64,000 nt of DNA, from contig JAJPGV010000033.1 in the NCBI GenBank assembly GCA_021325635.1, positions 96,436 to 160,435 of the forward strand. Direction: 5' to 3'. Position numbers and translations under genes: made by a program. Below, in pieces: positions 32,272 to 40,765 of this stretch. The stretch is from Chloroflexota bacterium. Its GTDB lineage: Bacteria; Chloroflexota; JAJPGV01. Position 1 is the stretch's first letter, and every line of letters starts with the position of its first letter. The notes below the pieces were generated by a model. That model had not been told where the DNA came from, made no database searches, and saw nothing but the letters and a program-made list of their open reading frames with translations.

Positions 32272-33192
32272 GTGCAGCAACTTCGAGTTGCCGCGGCAGC
32301 CGTCTTCTCCCTGGGCCTCATGATTGGCCTGGTGCTGGACATCGGCAGGGTTGCCGGCCGCGAAGCGTGGACGGCGCCTGCCGAGGCCGGTCAGTCGACG
32401 GCTGCCTTTCCCTCTATTCAACCGACCGTGTCCGGCCCGCCTGCCGCCGAGACGGCGCCGCGGTCCGCGCTCGTTCTCGGGCAGCCCAAACTGTCGGCCA
32501 GCCTGTTCAACCCCGCCACCGATAGCCTGAGGCTGACGGCATCGATCAACCGGCAGGCGGATGCCAGTGCGTCGATCGTTCCGGCTGCCGGCGGCCCAGC
32601 GGTGCGATCCTTGGCTGCCCGATCGTCTGATTCGGAGGTGCAGCTGGGGTGGGATGGCCACGATGACAAAGGCCAGCCCGTTGCGGCCGGCGCATACCGC
32701 GTGAAGCTGGAAGCGCACGATGGCCACGGCGGCTCAGCAGAGATCTTCAGTGAGCCCGTAACCGTGACGAACAAGGGCATCGTCGTCTCGCTGAGCCGGC
32801 AGACGCTGACCGCCTACGAGGCGACCAACGTGGTGCTGCGGACGCCGATCACGAGTGGCGGTCCTGAGCTGCCGACGCCTGCAGGCACGTTTCACGTGCT
32901 CGAAAAGGACTCGCCGTTGACGATGTACTCGCCCTGGCCTCAGGGCAGCCCCTATTGGTTCCCGGATTCGACTGCTCATTACGCCATCCTGTTCGACGAG
33001 ACGCCTGACTATGGCTTCTACATCCACGATGCCTGGTGGCGGACCAACTACGGGCCGGGCTCCAACGCCGTAGCGGGCACGCCGGGGCTCAACGACACGG
33101 GCACGCACGGCTGTATCAACGTTCCGGAAGACGCGGAGGCGGCGTTGTACGCCTGGGCCGAGGTCGGCATCCCGGTAGTGGTGAAGGACTGA
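32272..33192 (+). CDS. L,D-transpeptidase (YkuD domain)
   Basis: A 306-residue exported protein. A membrane or signal segment at about residues 5-25 and a Pro/Ala-rich spacer come first. A FlgD-like immunoglobulin fold follows (about 68-165; VQLGWDGHDDKGQPVAAGAY). The C-terminal YkuD domain is at about 170-306, with HGC at 279-281 inside THGCINVPE, the catalytic His-Cys signature. YkuD enzymes make 3-3 peptidoglycan cross-links or attach proteins to the wall. GGAGG is 7 bases before the GTG start. Confidence 0.9.
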   Translation: MQQLRVAAAAVFSLGLMIGLVLDIGRVAGREAWTAPAEAGQSTAAFPSIQPTVSGPPAAETAPRSALVLGQPKLSASLFNPATDSLRLTASINRQADASASIVPAAGGPAVRSLAARSSDSEVQLGWDGHDDKGQPVAAGAYRVKLEAHDGHGGSAEIFSEPVTVTNKGIVVSLSRQTLTAYEATNVVLRTPITSGGPELPTPAGTFHVLEKDSPLTMYSPWPQGSPYWFPDSTAHYAILFDETPDYGFYIHDAWWRTNYGPGSNAVAGTPGLNDTGTHGCINVPEDAEAALYAWAEVGIPVVVKD

Positions 33193-33216
33193 CGCCTGGG
33201 CGAGGGGATCCGAGCG

Positions 33217-33879
33217 TCAGTCGGAAGTGGTGACCTGGTCGGCCGTTCGCCGGCTTGCGGCGATGACGCCGAGCGGCGCCTTTCGGTGGCGGCGTGACTT
33301 GTGCACCACGTGCACCTGCTCGTCAAACATGAAGGCGGTGGACACTACGGCTACCACGACACCGGCAGACAGCCACGCATCCGAGTGTGGCAGGCCGAAC
33401 AGCCCAGTGAGCAGCCCGAAGAGCCCAAAGCCGAACGCCACCGCCGCGCACAGGACGCCTGCCAAGGCATCGCGCTGCTGACTCAGCTCCAGCTGACTGC
33501 CCCGCGCGATGACCACCCGGTGAGCGTCGATGGTGACGGCGACCGAGATCAGCGCCAGGATGACTGCCAGCACGCTCCACAGGTTCCGGACCTCACTATC
33601 CAGCATGCCCAGCACGAAGCCAATCAGGGCCACCCCCAGCGCCACCAGCATGACCGCCCGAGCCACCCAGTGCTCGGCCGGATGGACCACTGGCATGTTG
33701 GACAGCCGCTGCTCATCGATGGCGACGGCGATGGCGAGGATCCCGAGCACGAGTCCGCTAAGCAACCATGTTTCCGGATTGCTGAAGCCAACTACGTCGT
33801 CGGCCAAGCCTATGGCGGCACAGGCCAGGGCCATCAGGACCAGCCCCAGGCCGGCGGCCGACTCGGTGAGCCGTTTCAC
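33217..33879 (-). CDS. membrane protein with three internal repeats
   Basis: A 220-residue membrane protein of unknown function. It is built of three similar units, each two hydrophobic helices followed by a short charged turn: LAIAVAIDEQRLS, ISVAVTIDAHRVV and VSTAFMFDEQVHVV. Each ends in an I/FDxxR/V-like motif at the membrane surface. A basic tail closes the protein (KSRRHRKAP). It converges on the L,D-transpeptidase gene with a 24-base gap. No catalytic motif is visible. Confidence 0.7.
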   Translation of the reverse strand: MKRLTESAAGLGLVLMALACAAIGLADDVVGFSNPETWLLSGLVLGILAIAVAIDEQRLSNMPVVHPAEHWVARAVMLVALGVALIGFVLGMLDSEVRNLWSVLAVILALISVAVTIDAHRVVIARGSQLELSQQRDALAGVLCAAVAFGFGLFGLLTGLFGLPHSDAWLSAGVVVAVVSTAFMFDEQVHVVHKSRRHRKAPLGVIAASRRTADQVTTSD

Positions 33880-33983
33880 GAACGGCTTGCTTTCGACAGC
33901 GGCCTGTCAGAACTCACGTCCACCCTCCTTGCGCTCATGAAGACGGAGGCGCAAGCTGCCCTCGCCAGAGCTAATATAGCAAT

Positions 33984-34901
33984 GTGCAACATCGCCTAGA
34001 TCCGCGCTGGATCCGTTTGGGGCTGCTGCTTGGCGCGATGGCCGTCATCCTTTTGTCCGCGGCCGAGCCGGCGCTGGCCAAGGGCGGAGCGGTTGGTGGT
34101 GGCAGCAGCTTTGGCCGTGGTGGTGGCGGCGGCGGCTTTGGCGGCGGCGGCGGCAGCTATGGCGGCGGCTACGGTGGTGGCGGTTTTGGCTTCTTTCCGG
34201 TGTTCCTGCCGTTCTTCGGGTTCGGTGGCGGCGGCCTATTCGGGATCATCTTGATCGTGCTGCTGTTCATGTGGGGCCGCAGCCTCCTCTCCGGCATGTT
34301 TGGCGGTGGCGGTGGCGGCGGATATGGTCAGCCCAGCCACGTGACCGTTGCCCAGCTCGACCTGGCGCTCCTGGGCTCGGCCTCGTCCGTTCCGTCGGAG
34401 ATCCACCGCCTCATCACCTCTATAGACACGTCGAGCCGGGACGGCTACGCCCAACTCCTCCAGGAGGCTGCGCTGGTGCTGCTCCGGAACCGCTCTTCCT
34501 GGCACGCCGCCTCGTTCGACGCCGTGGTCGTGCCCTACTCACAGGCCGAGGCAGCCTACAACCAGCGCACGCTGGCCGCGCGGCAGCGTTTGACGTACGA
34601 GGCCGTGACCAACGTGAGCGGCCGTGTTCGAACCAACTCGGCGCCATCCAGCCTGGGCTCCATGCCCGACGACAGCGGTGGCGGCTGGATCGTGGTGACG
34701 TTGATCGTGGCCATGATGGCTCCTCTGCCCAAGGCGCCCGAGATGAACGCGCAGGCCGTTGAGGGCTACCTGCGCCAGATGGCCGGAGCGCCCGCGGAGG
34801 CTCTGGAGGGAGCCGAGGTCATCTGCGTTCCCGACGTTGGGGAGGAGCCGCTGACCAACGACGAGCTGCTGGCCCAGTTCCCGACCCTCATAGACATCTA
34901 G
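33984..34901 (+). CDS. DUF1517 family membrane protein
   Basis: A 305-residue protein resembling DUF1517, known mainly from cyanobacteria and plastids. A signal or anchor sequence (about 10-32, ending AEPALA) is followed by a Gly-rich stretch (GGGGGGFGGGGGSYGGG), a second hydrophobic helix (LFGIILIVLLFMWGRSL), then a conserved cytoplasmic-like part with VTVAQLDLALLGSA, EIHRLITSIDTSSRDGYAQL and WIVVTLIVAMM. TAATAT at 33972-33977 lies 6 bases before the GTG, so the mRNA is probably leaderless; there is no Shine-Dalgarno. The next gene starts 19 bases downstream. Confidence 0.72.
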   Translation: MQHRLDPRWIRLGLLLGAMAVILLSAAEPALAKGGAVGGGSSFGRGGGGGGFGGGGGSYGGGYGGGGFGFFPVFLPFFGFGGGGLFGIILIVLLFMWGRSLLSGMFGGGGGGGYGQPSHVTVAQLDLALLGSASSVPSEIHRLITSIDTSSRDGYAQLLQEAALVLLRNRSSWHAASFDAVVVPYSQAEAAYNQRTLAARQRLTYEAVTNVSGRVRTNSAPSSLGSMPDDSGGGWIVVTLIVAMMAPLPKAPEMNAQAVEGYLRQMAGAPAEALEGAEVICVPDVGEEPLTNDELLAQFPTLIDI

Positions 34902-34920
34902 CCGGCGCCGGCAGCGTCCA

Positions 34921-35946
34921 GTGGCCCTCGACCAATTCACCTCGCCGGAACCGCCGGGCCGATCTCGGGGAAAGCGAGGATCGGCCCGCCGGTTCATCCT
35001 GGGCTTTAGCCTGAGCCTGGTCGTGGCCGCGGTGGGATTGGGCGCGGTGGCGCTGTTCAGCACCTTCTCCAGGGGCAGCGCGGTGCAGGGAGTGGAGCTG
35101 AGAGACGGCGACTCGCGGCCGGCCAGCGGGGCGATCCAGGCGACGTTCAGTGGCGAGACACAGCAAACCGTTGCGACGTTGAATGGCTGGCTGCCGAATT
35201 CGGGCCGGGGTGACGGTATCAAAGACCAGGTCATGGGCTTGGCCATCGCCTATTTTGGAAAGCAGACCGGCCAGAACCGCGACGATCTTGCCAAGAAGGT
35301 CGTATTTCTCTCTTCCGACGATTATGGCCGCCATTCTGCTTCGAGCTGCCAGGACTCGAAAGAGGTCAATCCTCCATCGGAGGCCTGGCTGCTGCAGGTG
35401 GTGGACGACCGGCTGTATGTGAACAGCGGCTTCCGGTCGCCGCCGAATCAAACGGTAACTGAGCTGTTCTTCCGCTACTTGATCGGGCTGTACAACGCCG
35501 CTCCGCCGCTCAAGAGCTATCCGCAGGGCACCAAGGCGCCGGATGGCACCACTATCTACTACGAGAAGGGATTGCTGGCCCTGAGCCGTTCCAACCCAGC
35601 GGATGCGATCTTCAATCGCGACTGCTTCTTGATCTACCGGCTTCCGGTGCAGCAGGGCTTCACCGCCTACGCCGCTTTGCGCATGCTGCAGCCGCTTGGC
35701 CTCACGCCTTCTCCCGCCTACAGCTATCCGCAGAAGAAGAGCCTCGACGTCTTTCGACAGAAGGTTGCGCCGGCGCTGGGCAACAGCCTCGACGCGCTCA
35801 CACAGCCTTTCCTGGCGAGCGATTCGGCAGGCTTCTATCGCCGGGCCGGCCAGGCCGTGTCAGGCTCCGCGGAGCCTGGCTCTCAGATGGCCGCCGCCGA
35901 CAAGCTGTTCCGCGACGCCTTCCCCGCTGATCCGGTCGCGCAGTAG
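34921..35946 (+). CDS. single-pass membrane protein of unknown function
   Basis: A 341-residue protein with a basic N-terminus, one membrane helix at about residues 25-46 (FILGFSLSLVVAAVGLGAVA) and an outside domain of about 290 residues without motifs I recognise. SASSCQDSKEVNP and FNRDCFLIYRLP contribute the only two cysteines, possibly a disulfide. It follows the DUF1517 gene by 19 bases and is followed after 30 bases by the Mca-like gene, so the three may be co-transcribed. Confidence 0.7.
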   Translation: MALDQFTSPEPPGRSRGKRGSARRFILGFSLSLVVAAVGLGAVALFSTFSRGSAVQGVELRDGDSRPASGAIQATFSGETQQTVATLNGWLPNSGRGDGIKDQVMGLAIAYFGKQTGQNRDDLAKKVVFLSSDDYGRHSASSCQDSKEVNPPSEAWLLQVVDDRLYVNSGFRSPPNQTVTELFFRYLIGLYNAAPPLKSYPQGTKAPDGTTIYYEKGLLALSRSNPADAIFNRDCFLIYRLPVQQGFTAYAALRMLQPLGLTPSPAYSYPQKKSLDVFRQKVAPALGNSLDALTQPFLASDSAGFYRRAGQAVSGSAEPGSQMAAADKLFRDAFPADPVAQ

Positions 35947-35976
35947 CTCCGCGCTCATCCACTACCATCTGAAGAC

Positions 35977-36873
35977 GTGGCTGCGCGTCCGGCTCCGCTC
36001 TGTCTGCTGACCATCCATGCCCATCCTGACGATGAGGCCTCAAAGGGCAGCGCGACTGTTGCTCGCTACGCGGCCGAGGGCGTTCGAACCGTCCTGGTGT
36101 GCTGCACCGGCGGCGAGGCGGGCCAGGTGTTGAACGGCGCTATGGACACGCCCGAGGTACGCGCTAACCTGGCTTCCATTCGGGCGGCGGAGCTGGAGGC
36201 GAGCGTTGCCGCGATCGGCTATTCCAAGCTGCACCGCCTGGGGTATCACGATTCGGGCATGCCCGGGACCGACTGGAACAGGCGGCCGGATAACTTCCAC
36301 AACGCGCCGCTCGACGAGGCTGTAGGCAAGCTGGTGCAGATCATCCGTGCCGAGCGGCCGCAGGTGATCGTGACCTATCCTGACGACCGTCCATTCCGTG
36401 GCCACCCCGATCACATCCGTGTGCTGGAAATCTCCGGTCCGGCCTTCGACGCGGCCGGCGACCCGCGGCAGTTCCCGGAGGCCGGCGGGCCCTGGCAGCC
36501 GCTGAAGATGTACTGCATCCTGCGGCAAAGCAAGGCCCGCCGCGAGGCGCTCGATCCCCTCTATCACGCGCTGGGCAGCGAGGAGCAGCGCCGGGAGGAA
36601 GAGTCACGCCGCCAAAGCCGGTCGGATCGCGAGGAGGGTGTGGTCACGACCATGGTCCAGGTGGGTGATTTCCTGGGCAAGCGGAGGGCGGCGCTGCTGG
36701 CCCACCGCAGCCAAATCCCGCCCGACAACCGTTCGCTCCGCCTGCCGGATGACGTGCTTTCCCGCGTCTATCCATGGGATGACTATCAGCTCGTGCGCTG
36801 CCTGGTGGAGACCAACACGCCGGAAGGCGAGATGGAGGACGATCTCTTCGCCGGGCTGCGCAACCTGGACTGA
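35977..36873 (+). CDS. PIG-L family deacetylase, mycothiol S-conjugate amidase-like
   Basis: A 298-residue zinc hydrolase. HAHPDDEASKG (His14, Asp18-Asp19) and HPDHIRV are the metal motifs of the PIG-L/LmbE family. Length, the SKG after HPDDE, LGYHDSGMP and the C-terminal YPWDDYQLVR block fit Mca, which cleaves mycothiol S-conjugates during detoxification, better than MshB. Mca-like enzymes outside Actinobacteria may act on other thiol conjugates such as those of bacillithiol, so the substrate is open. GTG start. Confidence 0.82.
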   Translation: MAARPAPLCLLTIHAHPDDEASKGSATVARYAAEGVRTVLVCCTGGEAGQVLNGAMDTPEVRANLASIRAAELEASVAAIGYSKLHRLGYHDSGMPGTDWNRRPDNFHNAPLDEAVGKLVQIIRAERPQVIVTYPDDRPFRGHPDHIRVLEISGPAFDAAGDPRQFPEAGGPWQPLKMYCILRQSKARREALDPLYHALGSEEQRREEESRRQSRSDREEGVVTTMVQVGDFLGKRRAALLAHRSQIPPDNRSLRLPDDVLSRVYPWDDYQLVRCLVETNTPEGEMEDDLFAGLRNLD

Positions 36874-36895
36874 GCCTGCCAGCGGCTTCTTTTCG

Positions 36896-36935
36896 GGGAT
36901 AAAACAGAAGGCCGGAACCAGATGGTTCCGGCCTT
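36896..36935 (-). terminator. intrinsic terminator reading leftward
   Basis: AAGGCCGGAACCA (36908-36920) pairs perfectly with TGGTTCCGGCCTT (36923-36935). On the minus strand the stem is followed by CTGTTTTATCC, a proper T-rich tail; on the plus strand it is followed by CGCCCTCCC. It therefore terminates a leftward transcript best, yet no established minus-strand gene lies to its right before the trp promoter. Confidence 0.6.
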
Positions 36936-37274
36936 CGCCCTCCCATTGCGGGACTACATTCCTCGCGCCGTCCGCGGTGCTTTCAAGCTGCTGGCGATCA
37001 GTTTCAATGAGCTGTCGTCTGTCTGGGCGGATTGCGAGGCTAGGTCCTTTTCGACGTGCCCTTACGGGCCTGATACATCAATCTCCCAGCGCACCTCCGT
37101 AATCCGGATGCTGCGGGAGCCGGCCTTTTTGCTTTCTGTCGACTCCCTGTTCACGACTTCACCATACGTGGCTGGATGTCAACGATTCATAAATTCGGCG
37201 CTAACGACCCGTGTGAAAATTCTCCGGCGCTCAATATCATCCTGGTCTAAAGGGGCTGGCGGACCCAGGTGCGC
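36936..37274 (-). other. unassigned region, possible small leftward gene or RNA
   Basis: About 340 bases between the terminator above and the trp promoter, less GC-rich than its surroundings. On the minus strand a frame from GTG 37154 reads 30 residues (MNRESTESKKAGSRSIRITE and on) to a TAA at 37064-37062, then continues open in the same frame to 36954. TTGACA occurs upstream on the minus strand near 37183 without a clear -10. A small RNA or a broken small gene is possible; I cannot name either. Confidence 0.25.
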
Positions 37275-37303
37275 TTGACTCTCACCCGCGTTTTCCGTAT
37301 ACA
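37275..37303 (+). promoter_or_regulatory. trp operon promoter
   Basis: TTGACT (37275-37280), a 17-base spacer and TATACA (37298-37303). Transcription would begin about 7 bases on, at 37309-37310, which is the GTG start codon of the leader peptide itself. No operator-like palindrome is obvious over the promoter. Confidence 0.75.
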
Positions 37304-37309
37304 TAAGCA

Positions 37310-37357
37310 GTGACGTACCGGCATTCGAGCCAGGCATGGTGGTGGCCGCCTCGGTAG
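37310..37357 (+). CDS. trpL: trp leader peptide with three consecutive Trp codons
   Basis: Fifteen codons plus TAG starting from GTG at 37310: MTYRHSSQAWWWPPR. Three TGG codons in a row are very improbable by chance and lie exactly where a stalled ribosome would cover the first strand of the following hairpin. The start codon coincides with the predicted transcription start and there is no Shine-Dalgarno, so the peptide would be translated from a leaderless mRNA. It controls the trp genes starting at 37516 by sensing charged tRNA-Trp. Confidence 0.75.
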   Translation: MTYRHSSQAWWWPPR

Positions 37358-37473
37358 GCGGCCGAGAATGTCGCACGTAGCGCATACGTAGGACTTCGAC
37401 GGAGCCGCCTCGGAAGGGGCGGCTTCAGTGTTTCCACGCTGGACCGCCACCTGACGGAGGTTGCGGTCCTTTC
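37343..37473 (+). promoter_or_regulatory. transcription attenuator of the trp operon
   Basis: Strand 1 GGCCGCCT (37343-37350) pairs with strand 2 AGGCGGCC (37355-37362) around the leader stop. Strand 3 GGAGCCGCC (37401-37409) pairs with strand 4 GGCGGCTTC (37418-37426). Strands 1 and 3 share GCCGCCTCGG, so strand 2 can pair with either, the classical switch. A second hairpin, GGACCGC (37441-37447) with GCGGTCC (37463-37469) plus ACCT/AGGT inside, is followed by TTTCGCTT and is the likely terminator. A ribosome stalled at the Trp codons would cover strand 1 and free strand 2 for strand 3. Confidence 0.7.
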
Positions 37474-37515
37474 GCTTGAAGGGGCCGGCTCCTCTAGGTC
37501 TCGAGAGGAGAACGA

Positions 37516-39732
37516 GTGGAAGTAGAGAGCTACCGTACCCGCGGTGGGATCGCGGTTCACCGGCTGATCCAAGACCTGCCGGTGGCCGCCGCCATCGAGC
37601 CGGTGGTGGACGCACTGGACACACGGCCCGGCGTGCTGCTGGCATCCAGCTACGAGGTTCCCGGCCGCTACACCCGCTGGGACATCGGCTTCGTCGATCC
37701 GCCTCTGGCCCTGACCGTCCGCGGCTACGACTTCGAGATCGCCGCCCTCAACCCGCGCGGTGAGGTCCTGCTCCCGGCTATCGCGAGCGCCGTCGGCCCG
37801 CTCAGAGACATTCGGCTGAACAAGCGTGGCGTCCCGGCCGCCGGCAAGCCGCAGTCGGTCCGCGGCACGATTTTGAAGTCCGACCGGCGCTTCCCCGAAG
37901 AGGAGCGAAGTAAGCAGCCATCGGCCTTCACGCTGCTGCGAGCATTGGTGGACCTGTTCGGCAGTGACGCCGATCCGCACCTCGGGCTGTACGGGGCTTT
38001 CGGCTATGACCTGGCGTTCCAGTTCGAGCCGCTGCGCCTGCGGCTGCCCCGGCCCGACGATCAGCGCGACCTGGTGCTGTACCTGCCCGACGAGCTGATC
38101 GTGGTCGATCACAGCCGCGAGCGCGCTACGCGCCGCTCGTACGAATTCGAAGTCGACGGCCATTCCACGGCGGGTTTACCGCGAAGTGGCGTGCAACCGG
38201 CGCCCGACACCCGGGCTTCGGTTCCCGGCGGCGACGAGCCGCCAGGCACGGACCACGCCCCGGGCGAGTATGCCAACGCCGTGCGCCAGGCGCGCGAGGC
38301 CTTCCGGCGCGGAGACCTGTTCGAGGTCGTGCTCAGCCAGACGTTCACCGAATCCTGCCCGGCCGCGCCGTCCGAGCTGTTCCGGCGGCTGCGGGAGCGC
38401 AATCCTGCCCCCTATGGCTTCCTGATCAACCTGGGTGCCGGCGAGCACCTGGTGGGTGCATCGCCCGAGATGTACGTGCGGGTGGAGGGCGACCGCGTGG
38501 AAACCTGCCCCATTTCCGGCACGATTGCCCGGGGCGGTGATTCGATCAGCGACGCGGCCCAGATCCTGGCGCTGCTGAACTCGGCCAAGGACGAGTCCGA
38601 GCTGACCATGTGCACCGACGTGGACCGTAACGACAAGTCCCGCATCTGTCGCCCCGGCAGCGTCCGTGTCATAGGACGGCGGCAGATCGAGATGTACTCG
38701 CGACTCATCCATACGGTCGATCACGTAGAGGGCCACCTGCGGCCTGAATTCGATGCGCTCGACGCGTTCCTGGCTCACACCTGGGCGGTGACTGTGACCG
38801 GCGCTCCCAAAGCCTGGGCCATGCAGTTCGTCGAGGACCACGAGAAGTCGGCGCGCGCCTGGTACGGCGGCGCGGTTGGCCTGATCGGCTTCGACGGCTC
38901 GATGAACACCGGCCTGACGCTGCGGACGATACGGGTGAAGGACGGCCGGGCCGAGGTTCGCGCCGGCGCGACGCTGCTGTTCGACTCCGATCCGGACGAG
39001 GAGGAGCGCGAGACCCGGGTCAAGGCTTCGGCGTTTATTGACGCCATCCGCCGGCCGCGGGACCAGGCGCCCGCCGCGCCGGAGTTGACGCTGGCCTCTC
39101 CACCAGGCTCCGGCAAGCGTATCCTCCTGGTCGACCACCAGGACTCCTTCGTCCACACCTTGGCCAACTACTTCCGTCAGACCGGCGCGGAGGTAACGAC
39201 ACTGCGGGCGGGCTTCGACCTGGCCGAGCTGGAGGTTGTCGCTCCGGACCTGGTGGTCCTATCGCCAGGACCGGGTAGACCGTCCGATTTCGACGTGTCG
39301 GGCACGGTAGCGGCGGTGCTGCAGCGGGGGCTGTCGCTGTTCGGCGTGTGTCTGGGCCTGCAGGGTATCGTCGAGCATTTCGGTGGACAGCTCGACCTGC
39401 TCCCGGAGCCGGTGCACGGGAAAGCTTCGTCGATCCACGTCCTGGGCGGCCGCTTATTCGAAGGTCTGCCGGCCGTGTTCGAGGCAGGTCGTTACCATTC
39501 GCTGTATGCTCGGCGCGAGTCGGTCCCGCCCAGCCTGGCGGTGACGGCCGGCACGGAACAGGGAGTGGTCATGGCTGTCGAGCACGTAGATCTGCCGGTC
39601 TCGGCGGTGCAATTCCATCCCGAATCCATCATGACCCTGGCTGGCGACGCCGGCCTGCGGCTCATCACCAACGTTGTGGCGAATGCCGGGCTGCACACGA
39701 GCAGGAAAGAGGTCCTCACCCATGGGCGTTAG
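37516..39732 (+). CDS. trpEG: anthranilate synthase, fused TrpE-TrpG
   Basis: A 738-residue fusion that makes anthranilate from chorismate and glutamine. The TrpE half (about 1-520) has the chorismate-binding core: VETCPISGTIARGGD, DVDRNDKSRICRPGSVRVIG and VTGAPKAWAMQFVEDHE. The TrpG half (about 530-738) is a class I glutamine amidotransferase with the nucleophile in LFGVCLGLQGIVEHFGG and the His-Glu pair in QFHPESIM. The arrangement matches the fused TrpE(G) type known from alphaproteobacteria and some others. GAGAGGAG lies just before the GTG start. Its end overlaps trpD by 11 bases. Upstream sits the trpL attenuator. Confidence 0.95.
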   Translation: MEVESYRTRGGIAVHRLIQDLPVAAAIEPVVDALDTRPGVLLASSYEVPGRYTRWDIGFVDPPLALTVRGYDFEIAALNPRGEVLLPAIASAVGPLRDIRLNKRGVPAAGKPQSVRGTILKSDRRFPEEERSKQPSAFTLLRALVDLFGSDADPHLGLYGAFGYDLAFQFEPLRLRLPRPDDQRDLVLYLPDELIVVDHSRERATRRSYEFEVDGHSTAGLPRSGVQPAPDTRASVPGGDEPPGTDHAPGEYANAVRQAREAFRRGDLFEVVLSQTFTESCPAAPSELFRRLRERNPAPYGFLINLGAGEHLVGASPEMYVRVEGDRVETCPISGTIARGGDSISDAAQILALLNSAKDESELTMCTDVDRNDKSRICRPGSVRVIGRRQIEMYSRLIHTVDHVEGHLRPEFDALDAFLAHTWAVTVTGAPKAWAMQFVEDHEKSARAWYGGAVGLIGFDGSMNTGLTLRTIRVKDGRAEVRAGATLLFDSDPDEEERETRVKASAFIDAIRRPRDQAPAAPELTLASPPGSGKRILLVDHQDSFVHTLANYFRQTGAEVTTLRAGFDLAELEVVAPDLVVLSPGPGRPSDFDVSGTVAAVLQRGLSLFGVCLGLQGIVEHFGGQLDLLPEPVHGKASSIHVLGGRLFEGLPAVFEAGRYHSLYARRESVPPSLAVTAGTEQGVVMAVEHVDLPVSAVQFHPESIMTLAGDAGLRLITNVVANAGLHTSRKEVLTHGR

Positions 39733-40765
39733 AGAAGCCATCATCAAAGTCGTCGACGGCCAGAACCTGACCGAAGGCGAAGCCGCCGCGGCGATGAAAG
39801 AGATCGTCGAGGGATTGGCCACTCCGGCTCAGATCGGGGCGTTCGCCACCGCGATGCGCATGAAGGGCGAGACCGCGGACGAGCTGGCGGGGCTGGCGCG
39901 GGTGATGCGCGAGTACGCCACGCGCGTGAACGTGGAGGATGGCGCGGTGGACCTGGTTGGCACCGGCGGAGACGGCTCGCAGACCTTCAACATCTCCACC
40001 ATCTCGTCGATGGTGGTGGCGGCGGCCGGCGGGCGCGTGGCCAAGCACGGCAATCGGGGCATCACCAGCAGCTGCGGCAGCGCCGACATCCTGGAAGCGC
40101 TGGGTATCCCCATCGACCTCGATGCCGATAACGTAGCCCGCGCGGTGGCCGAGTGCGGCTTCGGGTTCATGTTCGCGCCCGCCTTCCACCCCTCGCTCAA
40201 GCATGCCGCCGGACCGCGCAAGGAGATCGGCATCCGCACGATATTCAACATCCTGGGCCCGCTGTGCAACCCGGCCTGGACCAACAACATGCTCATCGGC
40301 GTGGCCGTCGGGCCGCTGGCCTCCAAGATGGCTGTGGTCATGAGCAAGCTCGGCTCGACTCGGGCGCTGGTGGTGCACGGAGCGGGCGGCCTGGACGAGC
40401 TGTCCATCAGCGGTCCCAGCCAGGTGTACGAGATCAACGACGGCGAGCTCACCAGCTACGAGGTTGAGCCGGAGAAGTTCGGGCTGCGTTCGGATCACCT
40501 GTCGTCCATCCAGGGCGGCACCGTCGAGGCAAACCTCGAGATGGCCAAGGAGGCGCTGTCGGGTAAGGCCGGCGCGATACGAGACGTGGTGCTGTTGAAC
40601 GCCGGCGCGGGCCTGTTTGCCGCCGGTCTGGTCGACACGATCAAAGAGGGCGTCGACCTGGCGGGAGAGATGATCGGCAGTGGTCGTGCCCGTGAAAAGG
40701 TGGACCACGTGCGGGAGGTGAGCCAGCAGATCCGCCGCCGCCAGCTCGAGGTCAAACAGGCGTGA
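39722..40765 (+). CDS. trpD: anthranilate phosphoribosyltransferase
   Basis: A 347-residue enzyme that transfers phosphoribose from PRPP to anthranilate. DLVGTGGDGSQTFNIST is the PRPP loop, KHGNRGITSSCGSADILEAL and FAPAFHPSLKHAAGPRKEIG line the anthranilate channel, and FNILGPLCNPA follows. The ATG at 39722 lies inside the last codons of trpEG (11-base overlap), and trpC overlaps its stop by 4 bases. The AGGAAAGAGG stretch 10-20 bases upstream is the ribosome site. Confidence 0.96.
   Translation: MGVREAIIKVVDGQNLTEGEAAAAMKEIVEGLATPAQIGAFATAMRMKGETADELAGLARVMREYATRVNVEDGAVDLVGTGGDGSQTFNISTISSMVVAAAGGRVAKHGNRGITSSCGSADILEALGIPIDLDADNVARAVAECGFGFMFAPAFHPSLKHAAGPRKEIGIRTIFNILGPLCNPAWTNNMLIGVAVGPLASKMAVVMSKLGSTRALVVHGAGGLDELSISGPSQVYEINDGELTSYEVEPEKFGLRSDHLSSIQGGTVEANLEMAKEALSGKAGAIRDVVLLNAGAGLFAAGLVDTIKEGVDLAGEMIGSGRAREKVDHVREVSQQIRRRQLEVKQA

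Noticed and set aside
37431..37475. CTGGACCGCC before the trp genes looked like a T-box antiterminator sequence
   Set aside because: It does not fit the TGGN-ACCGCG spacing, the discriminator pairing expected for tRNA-Trp is absent, and the WWW leader peptide explains regulation better.
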